Source: Bacteroidales bacterium (lineage in GTDB: Bacteria > Bacteroidota > Bacteroidia > Bacteroidales > UBA1715). Taken from it: a DNA stretch of 64,000 nt. A model generated the notes under the pieces. It saw only the letters and a program-made list of their open reading frames with translations, was not told the DNA's origin and did no database searches. The stretch's first letter is position 1, and each line of letters starts with the position of its first letter. The DNA lies in contig JAKSUA010000002.1 of NCBI GenBank assembly GCA_024409235.1, forward strand, positions 66,385-130,384, written 5' to 3'. Positions 18,300 through 26,316 of the stretch are shown here, in pieces. A program made the translations under genes and the position numbers.

Positions 18300-19510
18300 A
18301 TTTTCTTTATTTGATTTTGATAAAAATCCAACAATCCGCTCACAATCGATGTATTATCAAAATTTTCTTTAATAAAACTTTTCGCATTTTCCCCTATAGA
18401 ATGAACATCGATTTCTCCTGACATCAAAGATTTTATAGCAGAAATATATTCCTGTGAAGTATTGGCAATAAAAATATTTTTCCCGTTTTCTGCAGGAATT
18501 CCTTCTGCACCTATAGATGTAGATACAACCACATTTCCATTAGCCAAACCTTCAAGTATTTTTATCCTCATTCCTCCTCCTGCAAGTAATGGAACTATCA
18601 TAATTGTATGTTGCGACATAAATTCATATGCATCTGCGACTTCTCCAAGATATAGAACTCCATCAACTGCAATTGCATTTACAAACCAGGACGGAGCATT
18701 TCTTCCAGCCACATACAACTCCAAATCAGGATAAATTTCTCTTAATTGTTTCCAACAATTATCTAAAAACCAAATTATTCCTTGTTGATTAGGTGCCCAA
18801 TCCAATGCACCTAAATGAAACAAAGAAAGTTTTTCTTCCTTATTGGCAAAACTATCTTTTATACTTTTACTGGAAATTCCTGTTGGCGCCACACACTGTA
18901 GTTTCTTATTGCCTATTGCATTATATGTATCCCCGTCACGCTTCGTTATCGGAACTAAAAAATCATAAGTATTTAATTGAGACTTTTCATAGCTTTCTAC
19001 TCGCTTGGCAAGATTTTGCAAGTACATTTTTTTCAGGAAAAAAGTTGTTTCACCAGCCAAACGTTTCCATATTTCATATTCTACATTATGAGCTCTATAT
19101 GAAATTTTTGCACTTGAAACCTTTCTGATCATAGGGATATAGGAACACATATACAATCCCTCCAATTGCACGACATCAAAATCTTTTTCAAGCAATATTT
19201 TCTTCAATAACAAAGAAAATTCATCAACAATGAAACGAGTTGCAGTATAAGGAAGACTTGAAAAAAAGAGATTTTTAAAAGCATCCTTTACTGTTAATTT
19301 TGTATCAAGAAAAATACTTCTAAATTCAGCAATTTTCTTTATTGATTCAGGCAAAGCTGACACATCATAATAATGTTTTGAAGTATTAATCGCAGCAACA
19401 GTCACAGAATGACCTGCATCACTCATTCCTTTAATCATTGAGAATGTAGCTATTTGCCCTCCATCCTTAAGAGGATATGGAAATTTATTACAAACAATTA
19501 AGATATTCAT
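18296..19510 (-). CDS. Glycosyltransferase family 4 protein
   Basis: The 404-residue GT-B enzyme is similar in plan to its downstream neighbour. The N-terminal CNKFPYPLKDGGQIATFSMI motif is the acceptor-side beginning. The C-terminal donor-binding part has FHLGALDWAPNQQG, YVAGRNAP and PLLAGGGMRIKILEGLANG. The 4-nt overlap with 17115-18299 shows that the two are translated together and probably act on the same glycan. A terminator at 19527-19560 separates them from the unknown secreted protein upstream, so they may have their own promoter or depend on read-through. The sugar specificity is unknown. Confidence 0.9.
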   Translation of the reverse strand: MNILIVCNKFPYPLKDGGQIATFSMIKGMSDAGHSVTVAAINTSKHYYDVSALPESIKKIAEFRSIFLDTKLTVKDAFKNLFFSSLPYTATRFIVDEFSLLLKKILLEKDFDVVQLEGLYMCSYIPMIRKVSSAKISYRAHNVEYEIWKRLAGETTFFLKKMYLQNLAKRVESYEKSQLNTYDFLVPITKRDGDTYNAIGNKKLQCVAPTGISSKSIKDSFANKEEKLSLFHLGALDWAPNQQGIIWFLDNCWKQLREIYPDLELYVAGRNAPSWFVNAIAVDGVLYLGEVADAYEFMSQHTIMIVPLLAGGGMRIKILEGLANGNVVVSTSIGAEGIPAENGKNIFIANTSQEYISAIKSLMSGEIDVHSIGENAKSFIKENFDNTSIVSGLLDFYQNQIKKI

Positions 19511-19526
19511 CTACAATTAGATGTAA

Positions 19527-19560
19527 AAAAAACGCCGAAGGAAAATCCATCGGCGTTTTA
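19527..19560. terminator. Terminator downstream of the 19577-20449 gene
   Basis: AAAACGCCGAAGGA, AAA loop, TCCATCGGCGTTTT: a stem of about 14 pairs with one mismatch, flanked by A- and T-runs. It nearly duplicates the hairpin at 3222-3257. Confidence 0.85.
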
Positions 19561-19576
19561 TATAATTGATTTTTTA

Positions 19577-20449
19577 TTATCGAGCAAAACGTTTGTTAAA
19601 TTCTACAGAATTACGAGGATTGATTTCAACATAGAAACCTGTACTTTTTCTTTCTGGGAATTTATATACACCATAACCTTCAGGTGTTTGTCCTATCTTT
19701 TTGCCACGGAAATGTTTTGCATCCATTTCACGAACTTGAGAAACATAAAATTTCTGAATAATTTCAGAGCTTGTTTGGAAATTTTTGTCTGTAGAAACAA
19801 CGATTTTACAAGTAAATACAACTGGAGATGTTTCCTTTGTATATTCAGCTTTATAAATAGTAGCATTCTGTTTTTTCACAACATTATGTTTTTCTTGATA
19901 TGATGCAGATGCTGTATCCAAAATCAAACCACTATCAGTATTTCTTTCTGTTGGCATCAAATAATAACTTCCTTTTGTAAAAGTACTTTTCGCAAGAATT
20001 TCAGAAACTTCATCTTTCTTTTCTTCTTTACCCATAGTTATTTTCTGCCATTCATAATCCATATCTGTCAAAGTAGGTTCACTAGCTTTGTACTTCTGAT
20101 ATACTTTATAGTCACTATCGCTCAATTTTGCAACATCTGGAGTTAATGGAAGTTCTACACCATTTACTGTATAAGTTGACATCGACCAGTTTACATAAAC
20201 AGGAGCCTCAGTTTTATTTTCAACCTTTACTTGCATTTTTCCTAGACTAGACCAAAACAAATAGCTCACATCAGCGATGTCATTTTCTGCATGATATTGC
20301 TTATATTCATTTAAAGGCAAATTACTTTCAGAAGCAACATCATAAACTTGGACATAACCTCTAGCATTATTTACATCCTGAGCAATTGCATTAGTGTTTA
20401 CAAAAGCAACACATGCAACAGCTGATAAAATTCGCACAATTTTTTTCAT
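19577..20449 (-). CDS. Secreted protein of unknown function
   Basis: The 290-residue protein has a clear Sec signal peptide (MKKIVRILSAVACVAFVNTNAIAQ) and no lipobox. I do not recognise its family. Visible features: a region resembling a beta-sandwich (MQVKVENKTEAPVYVNWSMSTY), a Lys/Glu-rich central segment and a basic C-terminus (FPERKSTGFYVEINPRNSVEF). It lies inside the polysaccharide locus but has its own TATATTTG -7 box and terminator, so it is probably an independent unit. A periplasmic or outer-membrane location is inferred from the signal peptide only. Confidence 0.75.
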   Translation of the reverse strand: MKKIVRILSAVACVAFVNTNAIAQDVNNARGYVQVYDVASESNLPLNEYKQYHAENDIADVSYLFWSSLGKMQVKVENKTEAPVYVNWSMSTYTVNGVELPLTPDVAKLSDSDYKVYQKYKASEPTLTDMDYEWQKITMGKEEKKDEVSEILAKSTFTKGSYYLMPTERNTDSGLILDTASASYQEKHNVVKKQNATIYKAEYTKETSPVVFTCKIVVSTDKNFQTSSEIIQKFYVSQVREMDAKHFRGKKIGQTPEGYGVYKFPERKSTGFYVEINPRNSVEFNKRFAR

Positions 20450-20474
20450 ATTTTCAAACGTTTAGATATATGTA

Positions 20475-20482
20475 CAAATATA
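20475..20482 (-). promoter_or_regulatory. Candidate -7 box (TATATTTG) for the 19577-20449 gene
   Basis: Full TAnnTTTG match on the minus strand, 25 nt upstream of the ATG, in the 64-nt gap after ugd. Confidence 0.5.
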
Positions 20483-20513
20483 TATATTTTTTTGATTTAC
20501 CTAACAAGACAAG

Positions 20514-21827
20514 TTACTTTTCACCAATTCTTGTATAAACAAACCCTAAATTTTCCAATTCTTCTCGATTGTAGATATTTCTGCCATCAACAATTAAATT
20601 TCCTTTCATAACTTTTTGAACAACGTTCCATGAAGGCATTCTAAACTGACGCCACTCTGTCATTAAAGCAAGAGCATCAGCACCATCTGTTGCATCATAC
20701 ATATCTGAACAATATGTCACAACATCTCCTATCCGACGTTTACATTCATTCATTGCAACAGGATCAAACACACGTACCAAAGCTCCTTTTTCCAATAATT
20801 TTGAAATAACAATCAATGCAGGAGCCTCACGCATATCATCTGTTTCTGGTTTAAAAGCTAATCCTAAAATAGCTATTGTCTTGCCTTTTACATCGCCCAA
20901 TTTTTCAACAAGTTTATTGAAAACAATAGCTTTTTGCTGTTCATTAACCTGTTCCACTGCTTCTATCAACCTCATATGATATCCGGCTTCAATACCTGTA
21001 TGTACCAAAGCTTTTACATCCTTTGGAAAACAAGAGCCACCATACCCACATCCAGCGTATAGAAACTTCGCACCTATTCGAGTATCAGTACCTATTCCCC
21101 TACGAACACTGTCAACATTTGCTCCTACACGTTCACATAAATTTGCAATGTCATTCATAAAAGAAATACGAGTGGCCAACATAGCATTTGCCGCATATTT
21201 AGTCATTTCTGCAGAAGGAATATCCATAAAAATCACACGGAAATTTTGAATCAAAAAAGGATGATACAATTTTGCCATCACTTCCTCTGCTTTTTTTGAT
21301 TCTGTTCCAACAACAACTCTATCTGGACTCATAAAATCCTTTATAGCTGCACCTTCTTTTAAAAATTCCGGATTTGAAGCTACATCAAATGGAATATCAA
21401 CACCTCTATTATTTAATTCTTCTTGAATAACAGCCTTGACTTTCTTTGCAGTTCCAACGGGTACTGTACTTTTGGTTACCAAAATGGTATATTTCTTTAT
21501 ATGTTGACCAAACTGACGAGCAACTGCAAGAACATATTTTAAATCAGCACTACCGTCTTCATCAGGAGGTGTTCCGACCGCAGAAAAAACGACATCAACA
21601 TCATCTAAAACATCAGTTAAGTTTGTCGTGAAATTTAAACGTCCATAAGCCACATTACGTTTTACTAATTCCTCCAGTCCAGGTTCATATATCGGCATCT
21701 CACCATTTTTCAGCCTATTGATTTTTTTTTCATCAACATCTACACAAGTAACATGAGAACCCATTTCGGCAAAACAAGTTCCCGAAACTAAACCAACATA
21801 TCCAGTTCCAACAATTGCTATATTCAT
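20514..21827 (-). CDS. ugd: UDP-glucose 6-dehydrogenase
   Basis: NAD-dependent oxidation of UDP-glucose to UDP-glucuronate, a donor for acidic surface polysaccharide. The 437-residue protein has the N-terminal Rossmann motif GTGYVGLVSGTCFAEMG and the family's central NPEFLKEGAA. The catalytic cysteine is in CGYGGSCFPKDVKAL, and the C-terminal domain has LGLAFKPETDDMREAPA. It follows the tyrosine-kinase gene by 5 nt, so it is in the same transcript as the export machinery. Wzc-type kinases often phosphorylate Ugd in other bacteria; whether that applies here is inference. UDP-N-acetylmannosamine dehydrogenase is less likely given the length and motifs. Confidence 0.93.
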   Translation of the reverse strand: MNIAIVGTGYVGLVSGTCFAEMGSHVTCVDVDEKKINRLKNGEMPIYEPGLEELVKRNVAYGRLNFTTNLTDVLDDVDVVFSAVGTPPDEDGSADLKYVLAVARQFGQHIKKYTILVTKSTVPVGTAKKVKAVIQEELNNRGVDIPFDVASNPEFLKEGAAIKDFMSPDRVVVGTESKKAEEVMAKLYHPFLIQNFRVIFMDIPSAEMTKYAANAMLATRISFMNDIANLCERVGANVDSVRRGIGTDTRIGAKFLYAGCGYGGSCFPKDVKALVHTGIEAGYHMRLIEAVEQVNEQQKAIVFNKLVEKLGDVKGKTIAILGLAFKPETDDMREAPALIVISKLLEKGALVRVFDPVAMNECKRRIGDVVTYCSDMYDATDGADALALMTEWRQFRMPSWNVVQKVMKGNLIVDGRNIYNREELENLGFVYTRIGEK

Positions 21828-21832
21828 AATAA

Positions 21833-24235
21833 TTAAGCATTATCTTTTTCACTATAATAATGGTAGTGACCATAATAGTAACCATAATGATATCCATATC
21901 TATACCCATATTTACCATTATTTTCTTGAGAACCATTTAGTATTAATGCCATATTTTTAAATCGACGGCCAACATACATTTTTTCCAAATCTTCCAACAA
22001 ACTTCGTTCCATCAATCCTACACGAACAACAAACAAAGAACGATCAACAAAATTTTCAATTATCTGAGTATCTGCCACAATATCAATTGGAGGACAGTCC
22101 ATAATAATATAATCATATTCATTTCTTATCTCTGCCATAAATTGAGCAAACAAATCACTTCCTATTAACTCCGTTGGATTTGGAGGATTTACACCTGCAG
22201 GAATTATATCAAGATTTTCAAAATCAGGATATTTTACAATAACATCATGCCAATCAGAAAATTGTTGGCCTAAATAATTACTCAGTCCTTGTTTGGGAGT
22301 GTCGACATATTTAGAAAGTGTAGCATGACGTAAATCACCATCAACAACAAGAACACGCTTCCCTTTTATTGCAAAACTTATCGCCATATTCATAGACAAG
22401 AATGTCTTACCACTCCCTTGATTATAAGAGGTCAGTAATAATACTTTCGAGTTATCATTTTTCATCATAAACTCCATATTCGTACGAAGCACACGAAATG
22501 CTTCATTGATAGAGTTTCGTTTATCTCTCTGGACTACAACAACAGCTTCATCATTCTGTTTCTTAAAACGTTTCTTTTTCGCAAACAACGGTATCTCACC
22601 GGCAAATGGTAAAGTAAGTTTTTCAACATCTTTTCTTCCACGTACAACAGTATTCAAATTCTCTTTTAAGAACAAAATTACAACTGGTATCATTAATCCT
22701 ATAACAAAAGCAACCAATAAAATATTTCTTTTATTTGGTGCTGATGGAGTTGAGCCTCCCATTGCAGGGGTTATTATACGTGTATTATATGCAGTAAACG
22801 CTTGAGACAACTCATTTTCTTCGCGTTTTTGCAGCAAAAACAAATACAGAGTTTCTTTTATTTTCTGTTGACGTTCAACTGACATCAAATATTTTGCCTG
22901 ATCTGGATTGGCTGCCATCTGAGCATTAGTTTCTCTTTCCTGTTGTTGTATAGTCTTTATCTTAGCATTTAAGGAAATCAACTGGTTATCTATTGAATTT
23001 AAAATAGCTGAAGCCATTGCCTCCAACACATGGTCCATATCAACAACCAATGGATTTGATGTACTACTATTAGAAACTATATTATTTCTTTGTAGTAATT
23101 TCTCATTATATTCTCCTATTTGTTTCTCTATACTAACATTTGTTATCCCTGTATTTGCCGGCAGTAATTGATTTTTGTTCGAAGCACTTGTTAAATAATT
23201 ACGTACATATCGAATCATGTACTGCTGTGTCTGTAAATCTTGCAACATCTTTGACGTTTCTGTACTTTGTTGCATATATAATTTTGAAGCAGCATTCACA
23301 TCTGACACAAGATGTTCGCTCTTATATGAAGAGATATCATTATCTACAGACCCAAGTTCTTCTTCGATAATCTTCAAACGATCGTCAATAAACATTGACG
23401 TACTAATTGTTATCTTATTCTTATCATCTACCCAACTTTCATTATACACTAATATCAATGTATTCAAAATATCTTCAGCACGTTGTGTTGAAACATCTTT
23501 ACATGTCAATCTTAATATATCTGCTTTTGATTCCACTTGACTCACAGATACTTTCCCAGAAAACATTGTTGAAGCTGCACGCACCCCTTTCTTTACAACG
23601 TAAAGAGTTGAAATTACAGGTCCGACATAACAGTCTAATTTTGATACTGTTACAGCACCAAGTGGCGTTTTTATTGGTTGATCAAAAATTCCCTTATAAC
23701 TTACTTTTTGATTTTCTTCAACACCTAATCCAACAACTTCCGATATATCAATATTATCTCCTTTTACCTTTACGGTAAATGAAGCAGATTGATTTTCATC
23801 CAAACCTGCAATAGAAACTACATACGGCAAAGTTGTTCCATATAAAAGTATTTTATGGAACTTACCATCCGTAAAATACTGCATATCTAAATGAAGCCGT
23901 TTTACTACTTCCATCATCAGTTTCGGAGACTGCATGATAATAAGTTCATTTTCCACCTTAGACTTCATTATTCCCATGCCCATATCTTCAACAGCATTTT
24001 GGAAACTTTTCTCTACAGATTTTGATTTAGTTTCTTCTTTTATCAAGAGTTCTGCAGTTCTGGTATATACATTAGGAGTCCGCAACAAATAAGCAAAACC
24101 TATAGCCATTGTAATAACAACAGATACGACAAACCAGTACCAACGAGACAAACATAAAGAAAGAAAATCCTTTATTTGGATAAAATCATCATTCTGATTT
24201 TGCTGCCTTATAATATTTTGAGCACTATTTTCCAT
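21833..24235 (-). CDS. Polysaccharide co-polymerase / BY-kinase (Wzc-like)
   Basis: Inner-membrane protein of 800 residues that controls polymerisation and export of exopolysaccharide and autophosphorylates on tyrosine. It has a Wzz-type N-terminus with a membrane helix near residues 32-50, a long coiled-coil periplasmic region and a second membrane helix near 508-525. A cytoplasmic kinase follows, with Walker A (YNQGSGKT), A' (VLVVDGDLRHATLSKY) and B (YIIMDCPPIDIVADT) motifs. The C-terminal tail has eleven tyrosines within 19 residues, alternating with Gly, His and Arg, as the autophosphorylation cluster. It lies 7 nt after the Wza-like gene and 5 nt before ugd. Confidence 0.93.
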   Translation of the reverse strand: MENSAQNIIRQQNQNDDFIQIKDFLSLCLSRWYWFVVSVVITMAIGFAYLLRTPNVYTRTAELLIKEETKSKSVEKSFQNAVEDMGMGIMKSKVENELIIMQSPKLMMEVVKRLHLDMQYFTDGKFHKILLYGTTLPYVVSIAGLDENQSASFTVKVKGDNIDISEVVGLGVEENQKVSYKGIFDQPIKTPLGAVTVSKLDCYVGPVISTLYVVKKGVRAASTMFSGKVSVSQVESKADILRLTCKDVSTQRAEDILNTLILVYNESWVDDKNKITISTSMFIDDRLKIIEEELGSVDNDISSYKSEHLVSDVNAASKLYMQQSTETSKMLQDLQTQQYMIRYVRNYLTSASNKNQLLPANTGITNVSIEKQIGEYNEKLLQRNNIVSNSSTSNPLVVDMDHVLEAMASAILNSIDNQLISLNAKIKTIQQQERETNAQMAANPDQAKYLMSVERQQKIKETLYLFLLQKREENELSQAFTAYNTRIITPAMGGSTPSAPNKRNILLVAFVIGLMIPVVILFLKENLNTVVRGRKDVEKLTLPFAGEIPLFAKKKRFKKQNDEAVVVVQRDKRNSINEAFRVLRTNMEFMMKNDNSKVLLLTSYNQGSGKTFLSMNMAISFAIKGKRVLVVDGDLRHATLSKYVDTPKQGLSNYLGQQFSDWHDVIVKYPDFENLDIIPAGVNPPNPTELIGSDLFAQFMAEIRNEYDYIIMDCPPIDIVADTQIIENFVDRSLFVVRVGLMERSLLEDLEKMYVGRRFKNMALILNGSQENNGKYGYRYGYHYGYYYGHYHYYSEKDNA

Positions 24236-24242
24236 TTACAAA

Positions 24243-25046
24243 TTACAAATAATTAATACAGAATATCGCAACTGTTGTTAAAACAGAAACCATTGATGTC
24301 CAAAACGAAGCTGAACGTACATTATTACCATTTACTGTAGCCTGACGGGTTCTCATTGCATTTGGTTCCACATAAACCACATCGTTCTGTTGTAAATAGT
24401 ACACAGGTGAATCAAAAACCTCCGATGCAGAGCAAAGATTTATCGTGTATGTTTTCTGCTTTCCATTCTCATTTCTTATCACACGAACATTATCACGTTT
24501 TCCGTAAATACTCATGTCTCCCGCCATACTTAAAGCCTCTAAAATCGTTATCTTGTCTTGAACAATATTATAACGTCCAGGCTTTGAGACTTCGCCTAAA
24601 ATCGAAACTTGTAGATTCATGTATTCCACCGTAACAACAGGATCTTTCACCAAATTCTCTGATATCAATTTATTTTTTACAAACGAGGCAACTTCCATTC
24701 TTGTCATACCTGCAATATGCAATTGTCCAACAACTGGAAAATCAATATTTCCAGAGCTATCAATCGTATAGCCAGAAACACCATTGGTATTATTACTGTT
24801 TAACGAGGTTGTTGTCTGCCCCAACCTATTAGTCACATACGGAAGATTAAACAAATTAGTAAGCTGTATATCCTTACTGTTAACTAATATCGAAATTTTA
24901 TCTTCAGGCTGTAATCGTATTGGTGAATGATTGACAGAAGCTGCTATAGAAGCATTTTTTGTATCCTGAAAATACAGCATTTTTTTTGTCGTTGAACACG
25001 ATGCAAAAAACAATATAACAATTATAAAAAATATATTTTTTCTCAT
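24243..25046 (-). CDS. Polysaccharide export outer-membrane lipoprotein (Wza-like)
   Basis: Forms the outer-membrane/periplasmic part of the export channel together with the kinase encoded next. The start is taken at ATG 25046 (MRKNIFFIIVILFFASC), one nt after the upstream stop. The frame also permits an ATG at 25058. The lipobox FFASC gives a lipidated Cys17. The poly-export domain is visible (RLQPEDKISILVNSKD), followed by SLBB-type segments (GNIDFPVVGQLHIAGMTRMEV and VSILGEVSKPGRYNI). A C-terminal hydrophobic segment (SVLTTVAIFCINYL) could cross the outer membrane as the Wza helix does. At about 267 residues it is shorter than E. coli Wza, as usual for Bacteroidota. Confidence 0.9.
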   Translation of the reverse strand: MRKNIFFIIVILFFASCSTTKKMLYFQDTKNASIAASVNHSPIRLQPEDKISILVNSKDIQLTNLFNLPYVTNRLGQTTTSLNSNNTNGVSGYTIDSSGNIDFPVVGQLHIAGMTRMEVASFVKNKLISENLVKDPVVTVEYMNLQVSILGEVSKPGRYNIVQDKITILEALSMAGDMSIYGKRDNVRVIRNENGKQKTYTINLCSASEVFDSPVYYLQQNDVVYVEPNAMRTRQATVNGNNVRSASFWTSMVSVLTTVAIFCINYL

Positions 25047-25047
25047 T

Positions 25048-26169
25048 TTATTCTGCACAGATATTTAAAAGACTCCTTTTTCTTCTTCCTATCCCATTCA
25101 GACAAACGTTTAAAAGGATGTAAAAAAGAACACATATTAATAGAACGAAAGTTACGTTCAAATATTTTGACAATAATACCGAACTAATTGTACAAAAAAG
25201 TGATAGCAATAAAATTGTCACTAGAATTTTTCCTTGAGACAAACCTATTGCAAGCAATTTATGATGAATATGCGTTTTGTCTGGCAAGAAAGGATTTTTC
25301 TTATGAGCAATTCTATTTCCAAAAACCCTAATAACATCTAGACAAGGAATCATCAATGGAGCAAAAGCAACCACCAATGGATTATATTCTGAATTTCTAA
25401 GACTAGACATCGGCGAACATAATTTTATACTAAGAAAACATATTAAAATACCTATAGTTAAAGAACCCGTATCTCCCATAAATATTTTCTTCCCTTTCTC
25501 CGCCTCTCCAAATACATTAAAATAAAAAAACGGGACCAAAGTCCCCAAAGCAGCAACCGAAATTACCGAATATACGAAATTTTTCTCGCCATAAAATACA
25601 ATAGAATAGTAAAGCAACGCCAAGCCACACAACCCCGAAGCCAAACCATCTATTCCATCTATTAAATTTATGGCATTTATAATAAAAATTACTACCAAAA
25701 TTGTCAACGGAATTCCAAGCCATACAGGTATAGTCTCTATTCCTAAAAAGCCATCGAATTGCATAATCCACAATCCCGAAAGAACCAGCATCACCCCACA
25801 CAACATTTGAACAAAAAACTTCGTTCCATAACGAACACCTATCAAATCATCACACATTCCTACAAGATAAAGCGTTATAGAAGAGCTTGCAAGCAGAGAA
25901 ACCTCCGTCAAATAAGGATAAAAACGCATTAATACGCCAATTTTCTCACTCCAAGCAGTCACCCCAATTAACAACGTCAAAGAAAACATTACAACCGGAC
26001 AAAAAGCAATGCCTCCCAAACGCGGAATAGGATGAGTATGAATCTTCCTCTCATCCGGAACATCAAATAGTCTTTTTCTAAAAGCTATCAGCTGTATTTT
26101 TGATATCACAACAGCTGTAACACAAACATTTAGCAAAAAGACGCAAGCATTTATAAAAACCCAAGACAT
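25048..26169 (-). CDS. Undecaprenyl-phosphate sugar-1-phosphate transferase (MraY/WecA family)
   Basis: Inner-membrane enzyme (373 residues, about 10-11 helices) that likely starts glycan synthesis by moving a sugar-1-phosphate, usually GlcNAc-1-P, from UDP to undecaprenyl phosphate. Family motifs: IPRLGGIAFCPV, VGMCDDLIGVRYGTKF, the catalytic-region NLIDGIDGLASGL, FMGDTGSLTIG and the His-rich DKTHIHHKLL. It heads the minus-strand export operon (transferase, Wza-like, Wzc-like, ugd). The divergent intergenic region holds a perfect 24-nt dyad (26238-26261). The exact sugar is not predictable. Confidence 0.92.
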   Translation of the reverse strand: MSWVFINACVFLLNVCVTAVVISKIQLIAFRKRLFDVPDERKIHTHPIPRLGGIAFCPVVMFSLTLLIGVTAWSEKIGVLMRFYPYLTEVSLLASSSITLYLVGMCDDLIGVRYGTKFFVQMLCGVMLVLSGLWIMQFDGFLGIETIPVWLGIPLTILVVIFIINAINLIDGIDGLASGLCGLALLYYSIVFYGEKNFVYSVISVAALGTLVPFFYFNVFGEAEKGKKIFMGDTGSLTIGILICFLSIKLCSPMSSLRNSEYNPLVVAFAPLMIPCLDVIRVFGNRIAHKKNPFLPDKTHIHHKLLAIGLSQGKILVTILLLSLFCTISSVLLSKYLNVTFVLLICVLFYILLNVCLNGIGRRKRSLLNICAE

Positions 26170-26237
26170 ACTCTTATCTATAACAAATGCAAAATAACAA
26201 AAAAAATGCCAACGTCCAAAAAGATTAACACGAATTT

Positions 26238-26261
26238 ACATGTTTTATTTACAAAACATGT
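26238..26261. repeat. Perfect inverted repeat in a divergent promoter region
   Basis: ACATGTTTT, six-nt spacer, AAAACATGT: 9-bp perfect arms placed between the polysaccharide operon and the divergent activase gene, without a following T-run on either side. It looks more like an operator than a terminator. Its regulator is unknown. Confidence 0.5.
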
Positions 26262-26290
26262 TTTAAGTCAATCTTTGTGAAACAAATTAT

Positions 26291-26298
26291 TACTTTTG
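26291..26298 (+). promoter_or_regulatory. Candidate -7 box (TACTTTTG) for the activase gene
   Basis: Full TAnnTTTG match 18 nt before the GTG start at 26317. It covers a TTG at 26296 that would otherwise look like an upstream start codon. Confidence 0.55.
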
Positions 26299-26316
26299 CA
26301 ACAAAATTTTATAAAA

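Noticed and set aside
26296-26316. Upstream TTG start for the activase gene
   Set aside because: It lies inside the TACTTTTG -7 box, so it would not be on the transcript. GTG 26317 is preferred.
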